Below are positions 26,080 through 40,460 of a stretch of DNA of 64,000 bases, one piece after another. Source of the DNA: Actinernus sp. WN-2022. Lineage: Eukaryota; Cnidaria; Anthozoa; Actiniaria; Actinernidae. The first letter of the stretch is position 1. Every line of letters starts with the position of its first letter. The position numbers were made by a program, and so were the translations under genes. Where the stretch lies: positions 1 through 64,000 of the forward strand of contig JAOWCC010000031.1 in NCBI GenBank assembly GCA_030867875.1, read 5' to 3'. The notes below the pieces were generated by a model. It did no database searches and had not been told where the DNA came from. It saw only the letters and a list, made by a program, of their open reading frames with translations.

Positions 26080-29000
26080 CAACGCATCCTCCTCTTTCAT
26101 CCTGCATCATCCTGCATCATCCTGCATCATCCTGCATCATCGTGCATCACCGTGCATCAATGTGCATCACCGTGCATCATCGTGCATCATCGTGCATCAA
26201 CCTGCATCATCCTGCATCATCCTGCATCATCCTGCATCATCCTGCATCATCCTGCATCATCCTGCATCATCCTGCATCATCCTGCATCATCCTGCATCAG
26301 TCTGCGTTATCCTGCATCAGTCTGCGTTATCCTCCATCATCCTGCTTCATACTGGCCCATCCTGATTCATGCTGTCCAATCTTGGGATATCATGAACAAA
26401 ATAAATAAATAAATAGAAATAAATAAAAAGAAATAGAAATACATAAAGAAATGTATAAAACAAATAACAAATAAATAAATTCAACGCTTCCTCCTCTTTC
26501 ATCCTGCATCATCCTGCATCATCCTGCATCATCCTGCATCATCCTGCATCATCGTGCATCATCGTGCATCACCGTGCTTCAATCTGCATCACCGTGCATC
26601 ATCGTGTATCATCGTGCATCAACCTGCATCATCCTGCATCATCCTGCATCATCCTTCATCATCCTGCATCATCCTGCATCATCCTGCATCATCCTGCATC
26701 ATCCTGCATCATCCTGCATCATCCTGCATCATCCTGCATCATCCTGCATCATCCTGCATCATCGTGCATCATCCTGCATCATCCTGCATCAGTCTGCGTT
26801 ATCCTGCATCAGTCTGCGTTATCCTCCATCATCCTGCTTCATACTGGCCCATCCTGATTCATGCTGTCCAATCTTGGGATATCATGAACAAAATAAATAA
26901 ATAAATAGAAATAAATAAAAAGAAATAGAAATACATAAAGAAATGTATAAAACAAGTAACAAATAAATAAATACAACGCATCCTCCTCTTTCATCCTGCA
27001 TCATCCTGCATCATCCTGCATCATCCTGCATCATTCTGCATCATCCTGCATCATCGTGCATCATCGTGCATCACCGTGCATCAATCTGCATCACCGTGCA
27101 TCATCGTGCATCATCGTGCATCAACCTGCATCATCCTGCATCATCCTGCATCATCCTGCATCATCCTGCATCATCCTGCATCATCCTGCATCATCCTGCA
27201 TCAGTCTGCGTTATCCTGCATCAGTCTGCGTTATCCTCCATCATCCTGCTTCATACTGGCCCATCCTGATTCATGCTGTCCAATCTTGGCATATCATGAA
27301 CAAAATAAATAAATAAATAGAAATAAATAAAAAGAAATAGAAATACATAAAGAAATGTATAAAACAAGTAACAAATAAATAAATACAACGCATCCTCCTC
27401 TTTCATCCTGCATCATCCTGCATCATCCTGCATCATCCTGCATCATCCTGCATCATCCTGCATCATCCTGCATCATCCTGCATCATCCTGCATCATCCTG
27501 CATCATCCTGCATCATCCTGCATCATCCTGCATCATCCTGCATCATCCTGCATCATCGTGCATCATCCTGCATCATCCTGCATCAGTCTGCGTTATCCTG
27601 CATCAGTCTGCGTTATCCTCCATCATCCTGCTTCATACTGGCCCATCCTGATTCATGCTGTCCAATCTTGGCATATCATGAACAAAATAAATAAATAAAT
27701 AGAAATAAATAAAAAGAAATAGAAATACATAAAGAAATGTATAAAAAATTAACAAATAAATAAATACAACGCATCCTCCTCTTTCATCCTACATCATCGT
27801 GCATCATCGTGCATCACCGTGCATCAATCTGCATCACCGTGCATCATCGTGCGTCATCGTGCATCAACCTGAATCATCCTGCATCATTCTGCATCATCCT
27901 GCATAATCCTGCATCATCCTGCATCATCCTGCATCAGTCTGCGTTATCCCGCTTAATACTGCCCATCCTGATTCATGCTGTCCAATCTTGGCATATCATG
28001 AACAAAATAAATAAATAAATAGAAATAAATAAAAAGAAATAGAAATACATAAAGAAATGTATAAAACAAGTAACAAATAAATAAATTCAACGCATCCTCC
28101 TCTTTCATCCTGCATCATCCTGCATCATCCTGCATCATCGTGCATCATCGTGCATCATCGTGCATCACCGTGCATCAATCTGCATCACCGTGCATCATCG
28201 TGCATCATCGTGCATCAACCTGCATCATCCTGCATCATCCTGCATCATCCTGCATCATACTGCATCATCCTGCATCATCCTGCATCATCCTGCATCATCC
28301 TGCATCATCCTGCATCATCCTGCATCATCGTGCATCATCCTGCATCATCCTGCATCAGTCTGCGTTATCCTGCATCAGTCTGCGTTATCCTCCATCATCC
28401 TGCTTCATACTGGCCCATCCTGATTCATGCTGTCCAATCTTGGCATATCATGAACAAAATAAATAAATAAATAGAAATAAATAAAAAGAAATAGAAATAC
28501 ATAAAGAAATGTATAAAAAATTAACAAATAAATAAATACAACGCATCCTCCTCTTTCATCCTACATCATCGTGCATCATCGTGCATCATCCTGCATCATC
28601 CTGCATCATCCTGCATCATCCTGCATCATCGTGCGTCATCGTGCATCAACCTGCATCATCCTGCATCATCCTGCATCATCCTGCATCATCCTGCATCATC
28701 GTGCATCATCCTGCATCATCCTGCATCAGTCTGCGTTATCCTACATCATCCTGCATCAGTCTGCGTTATCCTGCATCAGTCTGCGTTATCCTCCATCATC
28801 CTGCTTCATACTGGCCCATCCTGATTCATGCTGTCCAATCTTGGCATATCATGAACAAAATAAATAAATAAATAGAAATAAATAAAAAGAAATAGAAATA
28901 CATAAACAAATGTATAAAACAAGTAACAAATAAATAAATTCAACGCATCCTCCTCTTTCATCCTGCATCATCCTGCATCATCCTGCATCATCCTTTATCA

Positions 29001-29322
29001 TCATGCATCATCCTGCATCATCCTGCATCATCCTGCATCATCCTGCATCATCCTGCATCATCCTGCATCATCCTGCATCATCCTGCATCATCCTGCATCA
29101 TCCTGCATCATCGTGCATCATCCTGCATCATCCTGCATCAGTCTGCGTTATCCTGCATCAGTCTGCGTTATCCTCCATCATCCTGCTTCATACTGGCCCA
29201 TCCTGATTCATGCTGTCCAATCTTGGCATATCATGAACAAAATAAATAAATAAATAGAAATAAATAAAAAGAAATAGAAATACATAAACAAATGTATAAA
29301 ACAAGTAACAAATAAATAAATT
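26080..29322 (+). repeat. Eight-unit tandem duplication, copy 1 (3243 bp): F G H I B C D E
   Basis: Unit starts: 26080, 26482, 26974, 27386, 27767, 28088, 28539, 28941. All eight units match copy 2 in length. Private variants shared by both copies: leader CAACGCTTCCTCC (26482 and 29725), CATCCTTCATC (near 26651 and 29894), and TTGGGATATC in the class F unit. The last unit closes with a class D type spacer (AAACAAATG), unlike other class E units. Confidence 0.92.
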
Positions 29323-32300
29323 CAACGCATCCTCCTCTTTCATCCTGCATCATCCTGCATCATCCTGCATCATCCTGCATCATCGTGCATCACCGTGCAT
29401 CAATGTGCATCACCGTGCATCATCGTGCATCATCGTGCATCAACCTGCATCATCCTGCATCATCCTGCATCATCCTGCATCATCCTGCATCATCCTGCAT
29501 CATCCTGCATCATCCTGCATCATCCTGCATCATCCTGCATCAGTCTGCGTTATCCTGCATCAGTCTGCGTTATCCTCCATCATCCTGCTTCATACTGGCC
29601 CATCCTGATTCATGCTGTCCAATCTTGGGATATCATGAACAAAATAAATAAATAAATAGAAATAAATAAAAAGAAATAGAAATACATAAAGAAATGTATA
29701 AAACAAATAACAAATAAATAAATTCAACGCTTCCTCCTCTTTCATCCTGCATCATCCTGCATCATCCTGCATCATCCTGCATCATCCTGCATCATCGTGC
29801 ATCATCGTGCATCACCGTGCTTCAATCTGCATCACCGTGCATCATCGTGTATCATCGTGCATCAACCTGCATCATCCTGCATCATCCTGCATCATCCTTC
29901 ATCATCCTGCATCATCCTGCATCATCCTGCATCATCCTGCATCATCCTGCATCATCCTGCATCATCCTGCATCATCCTGCATCATCCTGCATCATCCTGC
30001 ATCATCGTGCATCATCCTGCATCATCCTGCATCAGTCTGCGTTATCCTGCATCAGTCTGCGTTATCCTCCATCATCCTGCTTCATACTGGCCCATCCTGA
30101 TTCATGCTGTCCAATCTTGGGATATCATGAACAAAATAAATAAATAAATAGAAATAAATAAAAAGAAATAGAAATACATAAAGAAATGTATAAAACAAGT
30201 AACAAATAAATAAATACAACGCATCCTCCTCTTTCATCCTGCATCATCCTGCATCATCCTGCATCATCCTGCATCATTCTGCATCATCCTGCATCATCGT
30301 GCATCATCGTGCATCACCGTGCATCAATCTGCATCACCGTGCATCATCGTGCATCATCGTGCATCAACCTGCATCATCCTGCATCATCCTGCATCATCCT
30401 GCATCATCCTGCATCATCCTGCATCATCCTGCATCATCCTGCATCAGTCTGCGTTATCCTGCATCAGTCTGCGTTATCCTCCATCATCCTGCTTCATACT
30501 GGCCCATCCTGATTCATGCTGTCCAATCTTGGCATATCATGAACAAAATAAATAAATAAATAGAAATAGATAAAAAGAAATAGAAATACATAAAGAAATG
30601 TATAAAACAAGTAACAAATAAATAAATACAACGCATCCTCCTCTTTCATCCTGCATCATCCTGCATCATCCTGCATCATCCTGCATCATCCTGCATCATC
30701 CTGCATCATCCTGCATCATCCTGCATCATCCTGCATCATCCTGCATCATCCTGCATCATCCTGCATCATCCTGCATCATCCTGCATCATCCTGCATCATC
30801 GTGCATCATCCTGCATCATCCTGCATCAGTCTGCGTTATCCTGCATCAGTCTGCGTTATCCTCCATCATCCTGCTTCATACTGGCCCATCCTGATTCATG
30901 CTGTCCAATCTTGGCATATCATGAACAAAATAAATAAATAAATAGAAATAAATAAAAAGAAATAGAAATACATAAAGAAATGTATAAAAAATTAACAAAT
31001 AAATAAATACAACGCATCCTCCTCTTTCATCCTACATCATCGTGCATCATCGTGCATCACCGTGCATCAATCTGCATCACCGTGCATCATCGTGCGTCAT
31101 CGTGCATCAACCTGAATCATCCTGCATCATTCTGCATCATCCTGCATAATCCTGCATCATCCTGCATCATCCTGCATCAGTCTGCGTTATCCCGCTTAAT
31201 ACTGCCCATCCTGATTCATGCTGTCCAATCTTGGCATATCATGAACAAAATAAATAAATAAATAGAAATAAATAAAAAGAAATAGAAATACATAAAGAAA
31301 TGTATAAAACAAGTAACAAATAAATAAATTCAACGCATCCTCCTCTTTCATCCTGCATCATCCTGCATCATCCTGCATCATCGTGCATCATCGTGCATCA
31401 TCGTGCATCACCGTGCATCAATCTGCATCACCGTGCATCATCGTGCATCATCGTGCATCAACCTGCATCATCCTGCATCATCCTGCATCATCCTGCATCA
31501 TACTGCATCATCCTGCATCATCCTGCATCATCCTGCATCATCCTGCATCATCCTGCATCATCCTGCATCATCGTGCATCATCCTGCATCATCCTGCATCA
31601 GTCTGCGTTATCCTGCATCAGTCTGCGTTATCCTCCATCATCCTGCTTCATACTGGCCCATCCTGATTCATGCTGTCCAATCTTGGCATATCATGAACAA
31701 AATAAATAAATAAATAGAAATAAATAAAAAGAAATAGAAATACATAAAGAAATGTATAAAAAATTAACAAATAAATAAATACAACGCATCCTCCTCTTTC
31801 ATCCTACATCATCGTGCATCATCGTGCATCATCCTGCATCATCCTGCATCATCCTGCATCATCCTGCATCATCGTGCGTCATCGTGCATCAACCTGCATC
31901 ATCCTGCATCATCCTGCATCATCCTGCATCATCCTGCATCATCGTGCATCATCCTGCATCATCCTGCATCAGTCTGCGTTATCCTACATCATCCTGCATC
32001 AGTCTGCGTTATCCTGCATCAGTCTGCGTTATCCTCCATCATCCTGCTTCATACTGGCCCATCCTGATTCATGCTGTCCAATCTTGGCATATCATGAACA
32101 AAATAAATAAATAAATAGAAATAAATAAAAAGAAATAGAAATACATAAACAAATGTATAAAACAAGTAACAAATAAATAAATTCAACGCATCCTCCTCTT
32201 TCATCCTGCATCATCCTGCATCATCCTGCATCATCCTTTATCATCATGCATCATCCTGCATCATCCTGCATCATCCTGCATCATCCTGCATCATCCTGCA

Positions 32301-32564
32301 TCATCCTGCATCATCCTGCATCATCCTGCATCATCCTGCATCATCCTGCATCATCGTGCATCATCCTGCATCATCCTGCATCAGTCTGCGTTATCCTGCA
32401 TCAGTCTGCGTTATCCTCCATCATCCTGCTTCATACTGGCCCATCCTGATTCATGCTGTCCAATCTTGGCATATCATGAACAAAATAAATAAATAAATAG
32501 AAATAAATAAAAAGAAATAGAAATACATAAAGAAATGTATAAAAAATTAACAAATAAATAAATT
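29323..32564 (+). repeat. Eight-unit tandem duplication, copy 2 (3242 bp): F G H I B C D E
   Basis: Unit starts: 29323, 29725, 30217, 30629, 31010, 31331, 31782, 32184. The offset to copy 1 is 3243 bp at every unit. The only internal substitution noticed is A to G at 30569 (spacer ATAGATAAAAAG). The final spacer differs: AAAAAATTAAC with ATTC here, AAAACAAGTAAC in copy 1. Near identity makes this the youngest large duplication in the window. Confidence 0.92.
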
Positions 32565-33197
32565 CAACGCATCCTCCTCTTTCATCCTGCATCATCCTGC
32601 ATCATCCTGCATCATCCTGCATCATCGTGCATCATCGTGCATCACCGTGCTTCAATCTGCATCACCGTGCATCATCGTGTATCATCGTGCATCACCGTGC
32701 ATCAATGTGCATCACCGTGCATCATCGTGCATCATCGTGCATCAACCTGCATCATCCTGCATCATCCTGCATCATCCTGCATCATCCTGCATCATCCGTG
32801 CTTCAATCTGCATCACCGTGCATCATCGTGTATCATCGTGCATCAACCTGCATCATCCTGCATCATCCTGCATCATCCTGCATCATCCTGCATCATCCTG
32901 CATCATCCTGCATCATCCTGCATCATCCTGCATCATCCTGCATCATCCTGCATCATCCTGCATCATCCTGCATCATCCTGCATCATCGTGCATCATCCTG
33001 CATCATCCTGCATCAGTCTGCGTTATCCTGCATCAGTCTGCGTTATCCTCCATCATCCTGCTTCATACTGGCCCATCCTGATTCATGCTGTCCAATCTTG
33101 GGATATCATGAACAAAATAAATAAATAAATAGAAATAAATAAAAAGAAATAGAAATACATAAAGAAATGTATAAAACAAGTAACAAATAAATAAATA
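32565..33197 (+). repeat. Mosaic unit u76 (G header / F header / G body, 633 bp)
   Basis: The unit opens with a class G header (GTGCTTCAATCTG, GTGTATC), passes into a class F header (CAATGTGC), has about four pure decamers, then breaks the 10-bp phase at CATCATCCGTGCTTC (about 32791-32802) and restarts with a second class G header. The phase break is one base. It is the longest unit seen and the only one with three headers. Confidence 0.88.
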
Positions 33198-36100
33198 CAA
33201 CGCATCCTCCTCTTTCATCCTGCATCATCCTGCATCATCCTGCATCATCCTGCATCATTCTGCATCATCCTGCATCATCGTGCATCATCGTGCATCACCG
33301 TGCATCAATCTGCATCACCGTGCATCATCGTGCATCATCGTGCATCAACCTGCATCATCCTGCATCATCCTGCATCATCCTGCATCATCCTGCATCATCC
33401 TGCATCATCCTGCATCAGTCTGCGTTATCCTGCATCAGTCTGCGTTATCCTCCATCATCCTGCTTCATACTGGCCCATCCTGATTCATGCTGTCCAATCT
33501 TGGCATATCATGAACAAAATAAATAAATAAATAGAAATAAATAAAAAGAAATAGAAATACATAAAGAAATGTATAAAACAAGTAACAAATAAATAAATAC
33601 AACGCATCCTCCTCTTTCATCCTGCATCATCCTGCATCATCCTGCATCATCCTGCATCATCCTGCATCATCCTGCATCATCCTGCATCATCCTGCATCAG
33701 TCTGCGTTATCCTGCATCAGTCTGCGTTATCCTCCATCATCCTGCTTCATACTGGCCCATCCTGATTCATGCTGTCCAATCTTGGCATATCATGAACAAA
33801 ATAAATAAATAAATAGAAATAAATAAAAAGAAATAGAAATACATAAAGAAATGTATAAAACAAATAACAAATAAATAAATTCAACGCATCCTCCTCTTTC
33901 ATCCTGCATCATCCTGCATCATCCTGCATCATCGTGCATCATCGTGCATCACCGTGCTTCAATCTGCATCACCGTGCATCATCGTGTATCATCGTGCATC
34001 AACCTGCATCATCCTGCATCATCCTGCATCATCCTGCATCATCCTGCATCATCCTGCATCATCCTGCATCATCCTGCATCATCCTGCATCATCCTGCATC
34101 ATCCTGCATCATCCTGCATCATCCTGCATCATCCTGCATCATCCTGCATCATCCTGCATCATCCTGCATCATCCTGCATCATCCTGCATCATCCTGCATC
34201 ACCCTGCATCAGTCTGCGTTATCCTGCATCAGTCTGCGTTATCCTCCATCATCCTGCTTCATGCTGGCCCATCCTGATTCATGCTGTCCAATCTTGGGAT
34301 ATCATGAACAAAATAAATAAATAAATAGAAATAAATAAAAAGAAATAGAAATACATAAAGAAATGTATAAAACAAGTAACAAATAAATAAATACAACGCA
34401 TCCTCCTCTTTCATCCTGCATCATCCTGCATCATCCTGCATCATCCTGCATCATCCTGCATCATCGTGCATCATCGTGCATCACCGTGCATCAATCTGCA
34501 TCACCGTGCATCATCGTGCATCATCGTGCATCAACCTGCATCATCCTGCATCATCCTGCATCATCCTGCATCATCCTGCATCATCCTGCATCATCCTGCA
34601 TCATCCTGCATCATCCTGCATCATCCTGCATCATCCTGCATCATCGTGCATCATCCTGCATCATCCTGCATCATCCTGCATCATCCTGCATCATCCTGCA
34701 TCAGTCTGCGTTATCCTGCATCAGTCTGCGTTATCCTCCATCATCCTGCTTCATACTGGCCCATCCTGATTCATGCTGTCCAATCTTGGCATATCATGAA
34801 CAAAATAAATAAATAAATAGAAATAAATAAAAAGAAATAGAAATACATAAAGAAATGTATAAAACAAGTAACAAATAAATAAATACAACGCATCCTCCTC
34901 TTTCATCCTACATCATCGTGCATCATCGTGCATCACCATGCATCAATCTGCATCACCGTGCATCATCGTGCGTCATCGTGCATCAACCTGCATCATCCTG
35001 CATCGTCCTGCATCATCCTGCATCATCCTGCATCATCCTGCATCATCCTGCATCATCCTGCATCATCCTGCATCATCCTGCATCATCCTGCATGATCCTG
35101 CATCAGTCTGCGTTATCCTGCATCATCCCACATCAGTCTGCATCATCCTGCATCATCCTGCATCATCCTGCATCATCCTGCATCATCCTGCATCATCCTG
35201 CATCATCCTGCATCATCCTGCATCATCCTGCATCATCGTGCATCATCCTGCATCAGTCTGCGTTATCCTGCTTAATACTGGCCCATCCTGATTCATGCTG
35301 TCCAATCTTGGCATATCATGAACAAAATAAATAAATAAATAGAAATAAATAAAAACAAATAGAAATACATAAAGAAATGTATAAAACAAGTAACAAATAA
35401 ATAAATTCAACGCATCCTCCTCTTTCATCCTGCATCATCCTGCATCATCCTGCATCATCCTGCATCATCCTGCATCATCCTGCATCATCCTGCATCATCC
35501 TGCATCATCCTGCATCATCCTGCATCATCGTGCATCATCCTGCATCATCCTGCATCAGTCTGCGTTATCCTGCACCAGTCTGCGTTATCCTCCATCATCC
35601 TGCTTCATACTGGCCCATCCTGATTCATGCTGTCCAATCTTGGCATATCATGAACAAAATAAATAAATAAATAGAAATAAATAAAAAGAAATAGAAATAC
35701 ATAAAGAAATGTATAAAAAATTAACAAATAAATAAATACAACGCATCCTCCTCTTTCATCCTACATCATCGTGCATCATCGTGCATCACCGTGCATCAAT
35801 CTGCATCACCGTGCATCATCGTGCGTCATCGTGCATCAACCTGAATCATCCTGCATCATTCTGCATCATCCTGCATAATCCTGCATCATCCTGCATCATC
35901 CTGCATCATCCTGCATCAGTCTGCGTTATCCCGCTTAATACTGCCCATCCTGATTCATGCTGTCCAATCTTGGCATATCATGAACAAAATAAATAAATAA
36001 ATAGAAATAAATAAAAACAAATAGAAATACATAAAGAAATGTATAAAACAAGTAACAAATAAATAAATTCAACGCATCCTCCTCTTTCATCCTGCATCAT

Positions 36101-36510
36101 CCTGCATCATCCTGCATCATCGTGCATCATCGTGCATCATCGTGCATCACCGTGCATCAATCTGCATCACCGTGCATCATCGTGCATCATCGTGCATCAA
36201 CCTGCATCATCCTGCATCATCCTGCATCATCCTGCATCATCCTGCATCATCCTGCATCATCCTGCATCATCCTGCATCATCCTGCATCATCGTGCATCAT
36301 CGTGCATCATCCTGCATCATCCTGCATCAGTCTGCGTTATCCTGCATCAGTCTGCGTTATCCTCCATCATCCTGCTTCATACTGGCCCATCCTGATTCAT
36401 GCTGTCCAATCTTGGCATATCATGAACAAAATAAATAAATAAATAGAAATAAATAAAAAGAAATAGAAATACATAAAGAAATGTATAAAAAATTAACAAA
36501 TAAATAAATA
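33198..36510 (+). repeat. Block u77-u84: H I G H J I B C
   Basis: Unit starts: 33198, 33600, 33882, 34394, 34886, 35408, 35739, 36070. With u76 it repeats the G-H-I-G-H-J-I order of 13204 and 18545, then jumps to B-C instead of E-A-B-C. Private changes: CATCACCCTGC near 34200, CACCAGTCTGCG near 35574, and AAAACAAATAG in the spacers of u81 and u83. Confidence 0.83.
34886..35407 (+). repeat. Class J unit, exemplar (522 bp)
   Basis: Markers: CACCATGCATCAATCTG (a CpG-to-CpA change from CACCGTG), CATCGTCCTGC, CATGATCCTGC in most copies, and a mid-unit CAGTCTGCGT followed by CATCCCACATCAG. Members start at 15404, 20745, 34886, 41485, 48498, 54017 and 59488. All seven follow a long class H unit. 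Copies at 41485, 48498 and 59488 have CATGGTGTCC and are followed by class K; the other four have CATGCTGTCC and are followed by class I. Confidence 0.87.
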
Positions 36511-38490
36511 CAACGCATCCTCCTCTTTCATCCTACATCATCGTGCATCATCGTGCATCATCCTGCATCATCCTGCATCATCCTGCATCATCCTGCATCA
36601 TCGTGCGTCATCGTGCATCAACCTGCATCATCCTGCATCATCCTGCATCATCCTGCATCATCCTGCATCATCGTGCATCATCCTGCATCATCCTGCATCA
36701 GTCTGCGTTATCCTACATCATCCTGCATCAGTCTGCGTTATCCTGCATCAGTCTGCGTTATCCTCCATCATCCTGCTTCATACTGGCCCATCCTGATTCA
36801 TGCTGTCCAATCTTGGCATATCATGAACAAAATAAATAAATAAATAGAAATAAATAAAAAGAAATAGAAATACATAAACAAATGTATAAAACAAGTAACA
36901 AATAAATAAATTCAACGCATCCTCCTCTTTCATCCTGCATCATCCTGCATCATCCTGCATCATCCTGCATCATCGTGCATCACCGTGCATCAATGTGCAT
37001 CACCGTGCATCATCGTGCATCATCGTGCATCAACCTGCATCATCCTGCATCATCCTACATCATCCTGCATCATCCTGCATCATCCTGCATCATCCTGCAT
37101 CATCCTGCATCAGTCTGCGTTATCCTGCATCAGTCTGCGTTATCCTCCATCATCCTGCTTCATACTGGCCCATCCTGATTCATGCTGTCCAATCTTGGCA
37201 TATCATGAACAAAATAAATAAATAAATAGAAATAAATAAAAAGAAATAGAAATACATAAAGAAATGTATAAAACAAATAACAAATAAATAAATTCAACGC
37301 ATCCTCCTCTTTCATCCTGCATCATCCTGCATCATCCTGCATCATCCTGCATCATCCTGCATCATCGTGCATCATCGTGCATCACCGTGCTTCAATCTGC
37401 ATCACCGTGCATCATCGTGTATCATCGTGCATCAACCTGCATCATCCTGCATCATCCTGCATCATCCTGCATCATCCTGCATCATCCTGCATCATCCTGC
37501 ATCATCCTGCATCATCCTGCATCATCCTGCATCATCCTGCATCATCCTGCATCATCCTGCATCATCCTGCATCATCGTGCATCATCCTGCATCATCCTGC
37601 ATCAGTCTGCGTTATCCTGCATCAGTCTGCGTTATCCTCCATCATCCTGCTTCATACTGGCCCATCCTGATTCATGCTGTCCAATCTTGGGATATCATGA
37701 ACAAAATAAATAAATAAATAGAAATAAATAAAAAGAAATAGAAATACATAAAGAAATGTATAAAACAAGTAACAAATAAATAAATACAACGCATCCTCCT
37801 CTTTCATCCTGCATCATCCTGCATCATCCTGCATCATCCTGCATCATCCTGCATCATCCTGCATCATCGTGCATCATCGTGCATCACCGTGCATCAATCT
37901 GCATCACCGTGCATCATCGTGCATCATCGTGCATCAACCTGCATCATCCTGCATCATCCTGCATCATCCTGCATCATCCTGCATCATCCTGCATCATCCT
38001 GCATCATCCTGCATCATCCTGCATCAGTCTGCGTTATCCTGCATCAGTCTGCGTTATCCTCCATCATCCTGCTTCATACTGGCCCATCCTGATTCATGCT
38101 GTCCAATCTTGGCATATCATGAACAAAATAAATAAATAAATAGAAATAAATAAAAAGAAATAGAAATACATAAAGAAATGTATAAAACAAGTAACAAATA
38201 AATAAATACAACGCATCCTCCTCTTTCATCCTGCATCATCCTGCATCATCCTGCATCATCCTGCATCATCCTGCATCATCCTGCATCATCCTGCATCATC
38301 CTGCATCAGTCTGCGTTATCCTGCATCAGTCTGCGTTATCCTCCATCATCCTGCTTCATACTGGCCCATCCTGATTCATGCTGTCCAATCTTGGCATATC
38401 ATGAACAAAATAAATAAATAAATAGAAATAAATAAAAAGAAATAGAAATACATAAAGAAATGTATAAAACAAATAACAAATAAATAAATT
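36511..38490 (+). repeat. Five-unit tandem duplication, copy 1 (1980 bp): D F G H I
   Basis: Unit starts: 36511, 36913, 37295, 37787, 38209. Offsets to copy 2 are 1960-1970 bp at the unit ends. Copy 1 has a CCTACATC variant near 37056 in its class F unit. Confidence 0.87.
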
Positions 38491-40460
38491 CAACGCATCC
38501 TCCTCTTTCATCCTGCATCATCCTGCATCATCCTGCATCATCCTGCATCATCCTGCATCATCCTGCATCATCGTGCGTCATCGTGCATCAACCTGCATCA
38601 TCCTGCATCATCCTGCATCATCCTGCATCATCCTGCATCATCGTGCATCATCCTGCATCATCCTGCATCAGTCTGCGTTATCCTACATCATCCTGCATCA
38701 GTCTGCGTTATCCTGCATCAGTCTGCGTTATCCTCCATCATCCTGCTTCATACTGGCCCATCCTGATTCATGCTGTCCAATCTTGGCATATCATGAACAA
38801 AATAAATAAATAAATAGAAATAAATAAAAAGAAATAGAAATACATAAACAAATGTATAAAACAAGTAACAAATAAATAAATTCAACGCATCCTCCTCTTT
38901 CATCCTGCATCATCCTGCATCATCCTGCATCATCCTGCATCATCGTGCATCACCGTGCATCAATGTGCATCACCGTGCATCATCGTGCATCATCGTGCAT
39001 CAACCTGCATCATCCTGCATCATCCTGCATCATCCTGCATCATCCTGCATCATCCTGCATCATCCTGCATCATCCTGCATCAGTCTGCGTTATCCTGCAT
39101 CAGTCTGCGTTATCCTCCATCATCCTGCTTCATACTGGCCCATCCTGATTCATGCTGTCCAATCTTGGCATATCATGAACAAAATAAATAAATAAATAGA
39201 AATAAATAAAAAGAAATAGAAATACATAAAGAAATGTATAAAAGAAATAACAAATAAATAAATTCAACGCATCCTCCTCTTTCATCCTGCATCATCCTGC
39301 ATCATCCTGCATCATCCTGCATCATCCTGCATCATCGTGCATCATCGTGCATCACCGTGCTTCAATCTGCATCACCGTGCATCATCGTGTATCATCGTGC
39401 ATCAACCTGCATCATCCTGCATCATCCTGCATCATCCTGCATCATCCTGCATCATCCTGCATCATCCTGCATCATCCTGCATCATCCTGCATCATCCTGC
39501 ATCATCCTGCATCATCCTGCATCATCCTGCATCATCGTGCATCATCCTGCATCATCCTGCATCAGTCTGCGTTATCCTGCATCAGTCTGCGTTATCCTCC
39601 ATCATCCTGCTTCATACTGGCCCATCCTGATTCATGCTGTCCAATCTTGGGATATCATGAACAAAATAAATAAATAAATAGAAATAAATAAAAAGAAATA
39701 GAAATACATAAAGAAATGTATAAAACAAGTAACAAATAAATAAATACAACGCATCCTCCTCTTTCATCCTGCATCATCCTGCATCATCCTGCATCATCCT
39801 GCATCATCCTGCATCATCCTGCATCATCGTGCATCATCGTGCATCACCGTGCATCAATCTGCATCACCGTGCATCATCGTGCATCATCGTGCATCAACCT
39901 GCATCATCCTGCATCATCCTGCATCATCCTGCATCATCCTGCATCATCCTGCATCATCCTGCATCATCCTGCATCATCCTGCATCAGTCTGCGTTATCCT
40001 GCATCAGTCTGCGTTATCCTCCATCATCCTGCTTCATACTGGCCCATCCTGATTCATGCTGTCCAATCTTGGCATATCATGAACAAAATAAATAAATAAA
40101 TAGAAATAAATAAAAAGAAATAGAAATACATAAAGAAATGTATAAAACAAGTAACAAATAAATAAATACAACGCATCCTCCTCTTTCATCCTGCATCATC
40201 CTGCATCATCCTGCATCATCCTGCATCATCCTGCATCATCCTGCATCATCCTGCATCATCCTGCATCATCCTGCATCAGTCTGCGTTATCCTGCATCAGT
40301 TTGCGTTATCCTCCATCATCCTGCTTCATACTGGCCCATCCTGATTCATGCTGTCCAATCTTGGCATATCATGAACAAAATAAATAAATAAATAGAAATA
40401 AATAAAAAGAAATAGAAATACATAAAGAAATGTATAAAACAAATAACAAATAAATAAATT
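38491..40460 (+). repeat. Five-unit tandem duplication, copy 2 (1970 bp): D F G H I
   Basis: Unit starts: 38491, 38883, 39265, 39747, 40169. The first unit is a hybrid: its leader and first decamers are of the plain CCTGCATC type expected after class I, while the rest from CGTGCGTCATCG onward is class D. Private changes: AAAAGAAATAAC at 39241 and CAGTTTGCG near 40299. Confidence 0.87.
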
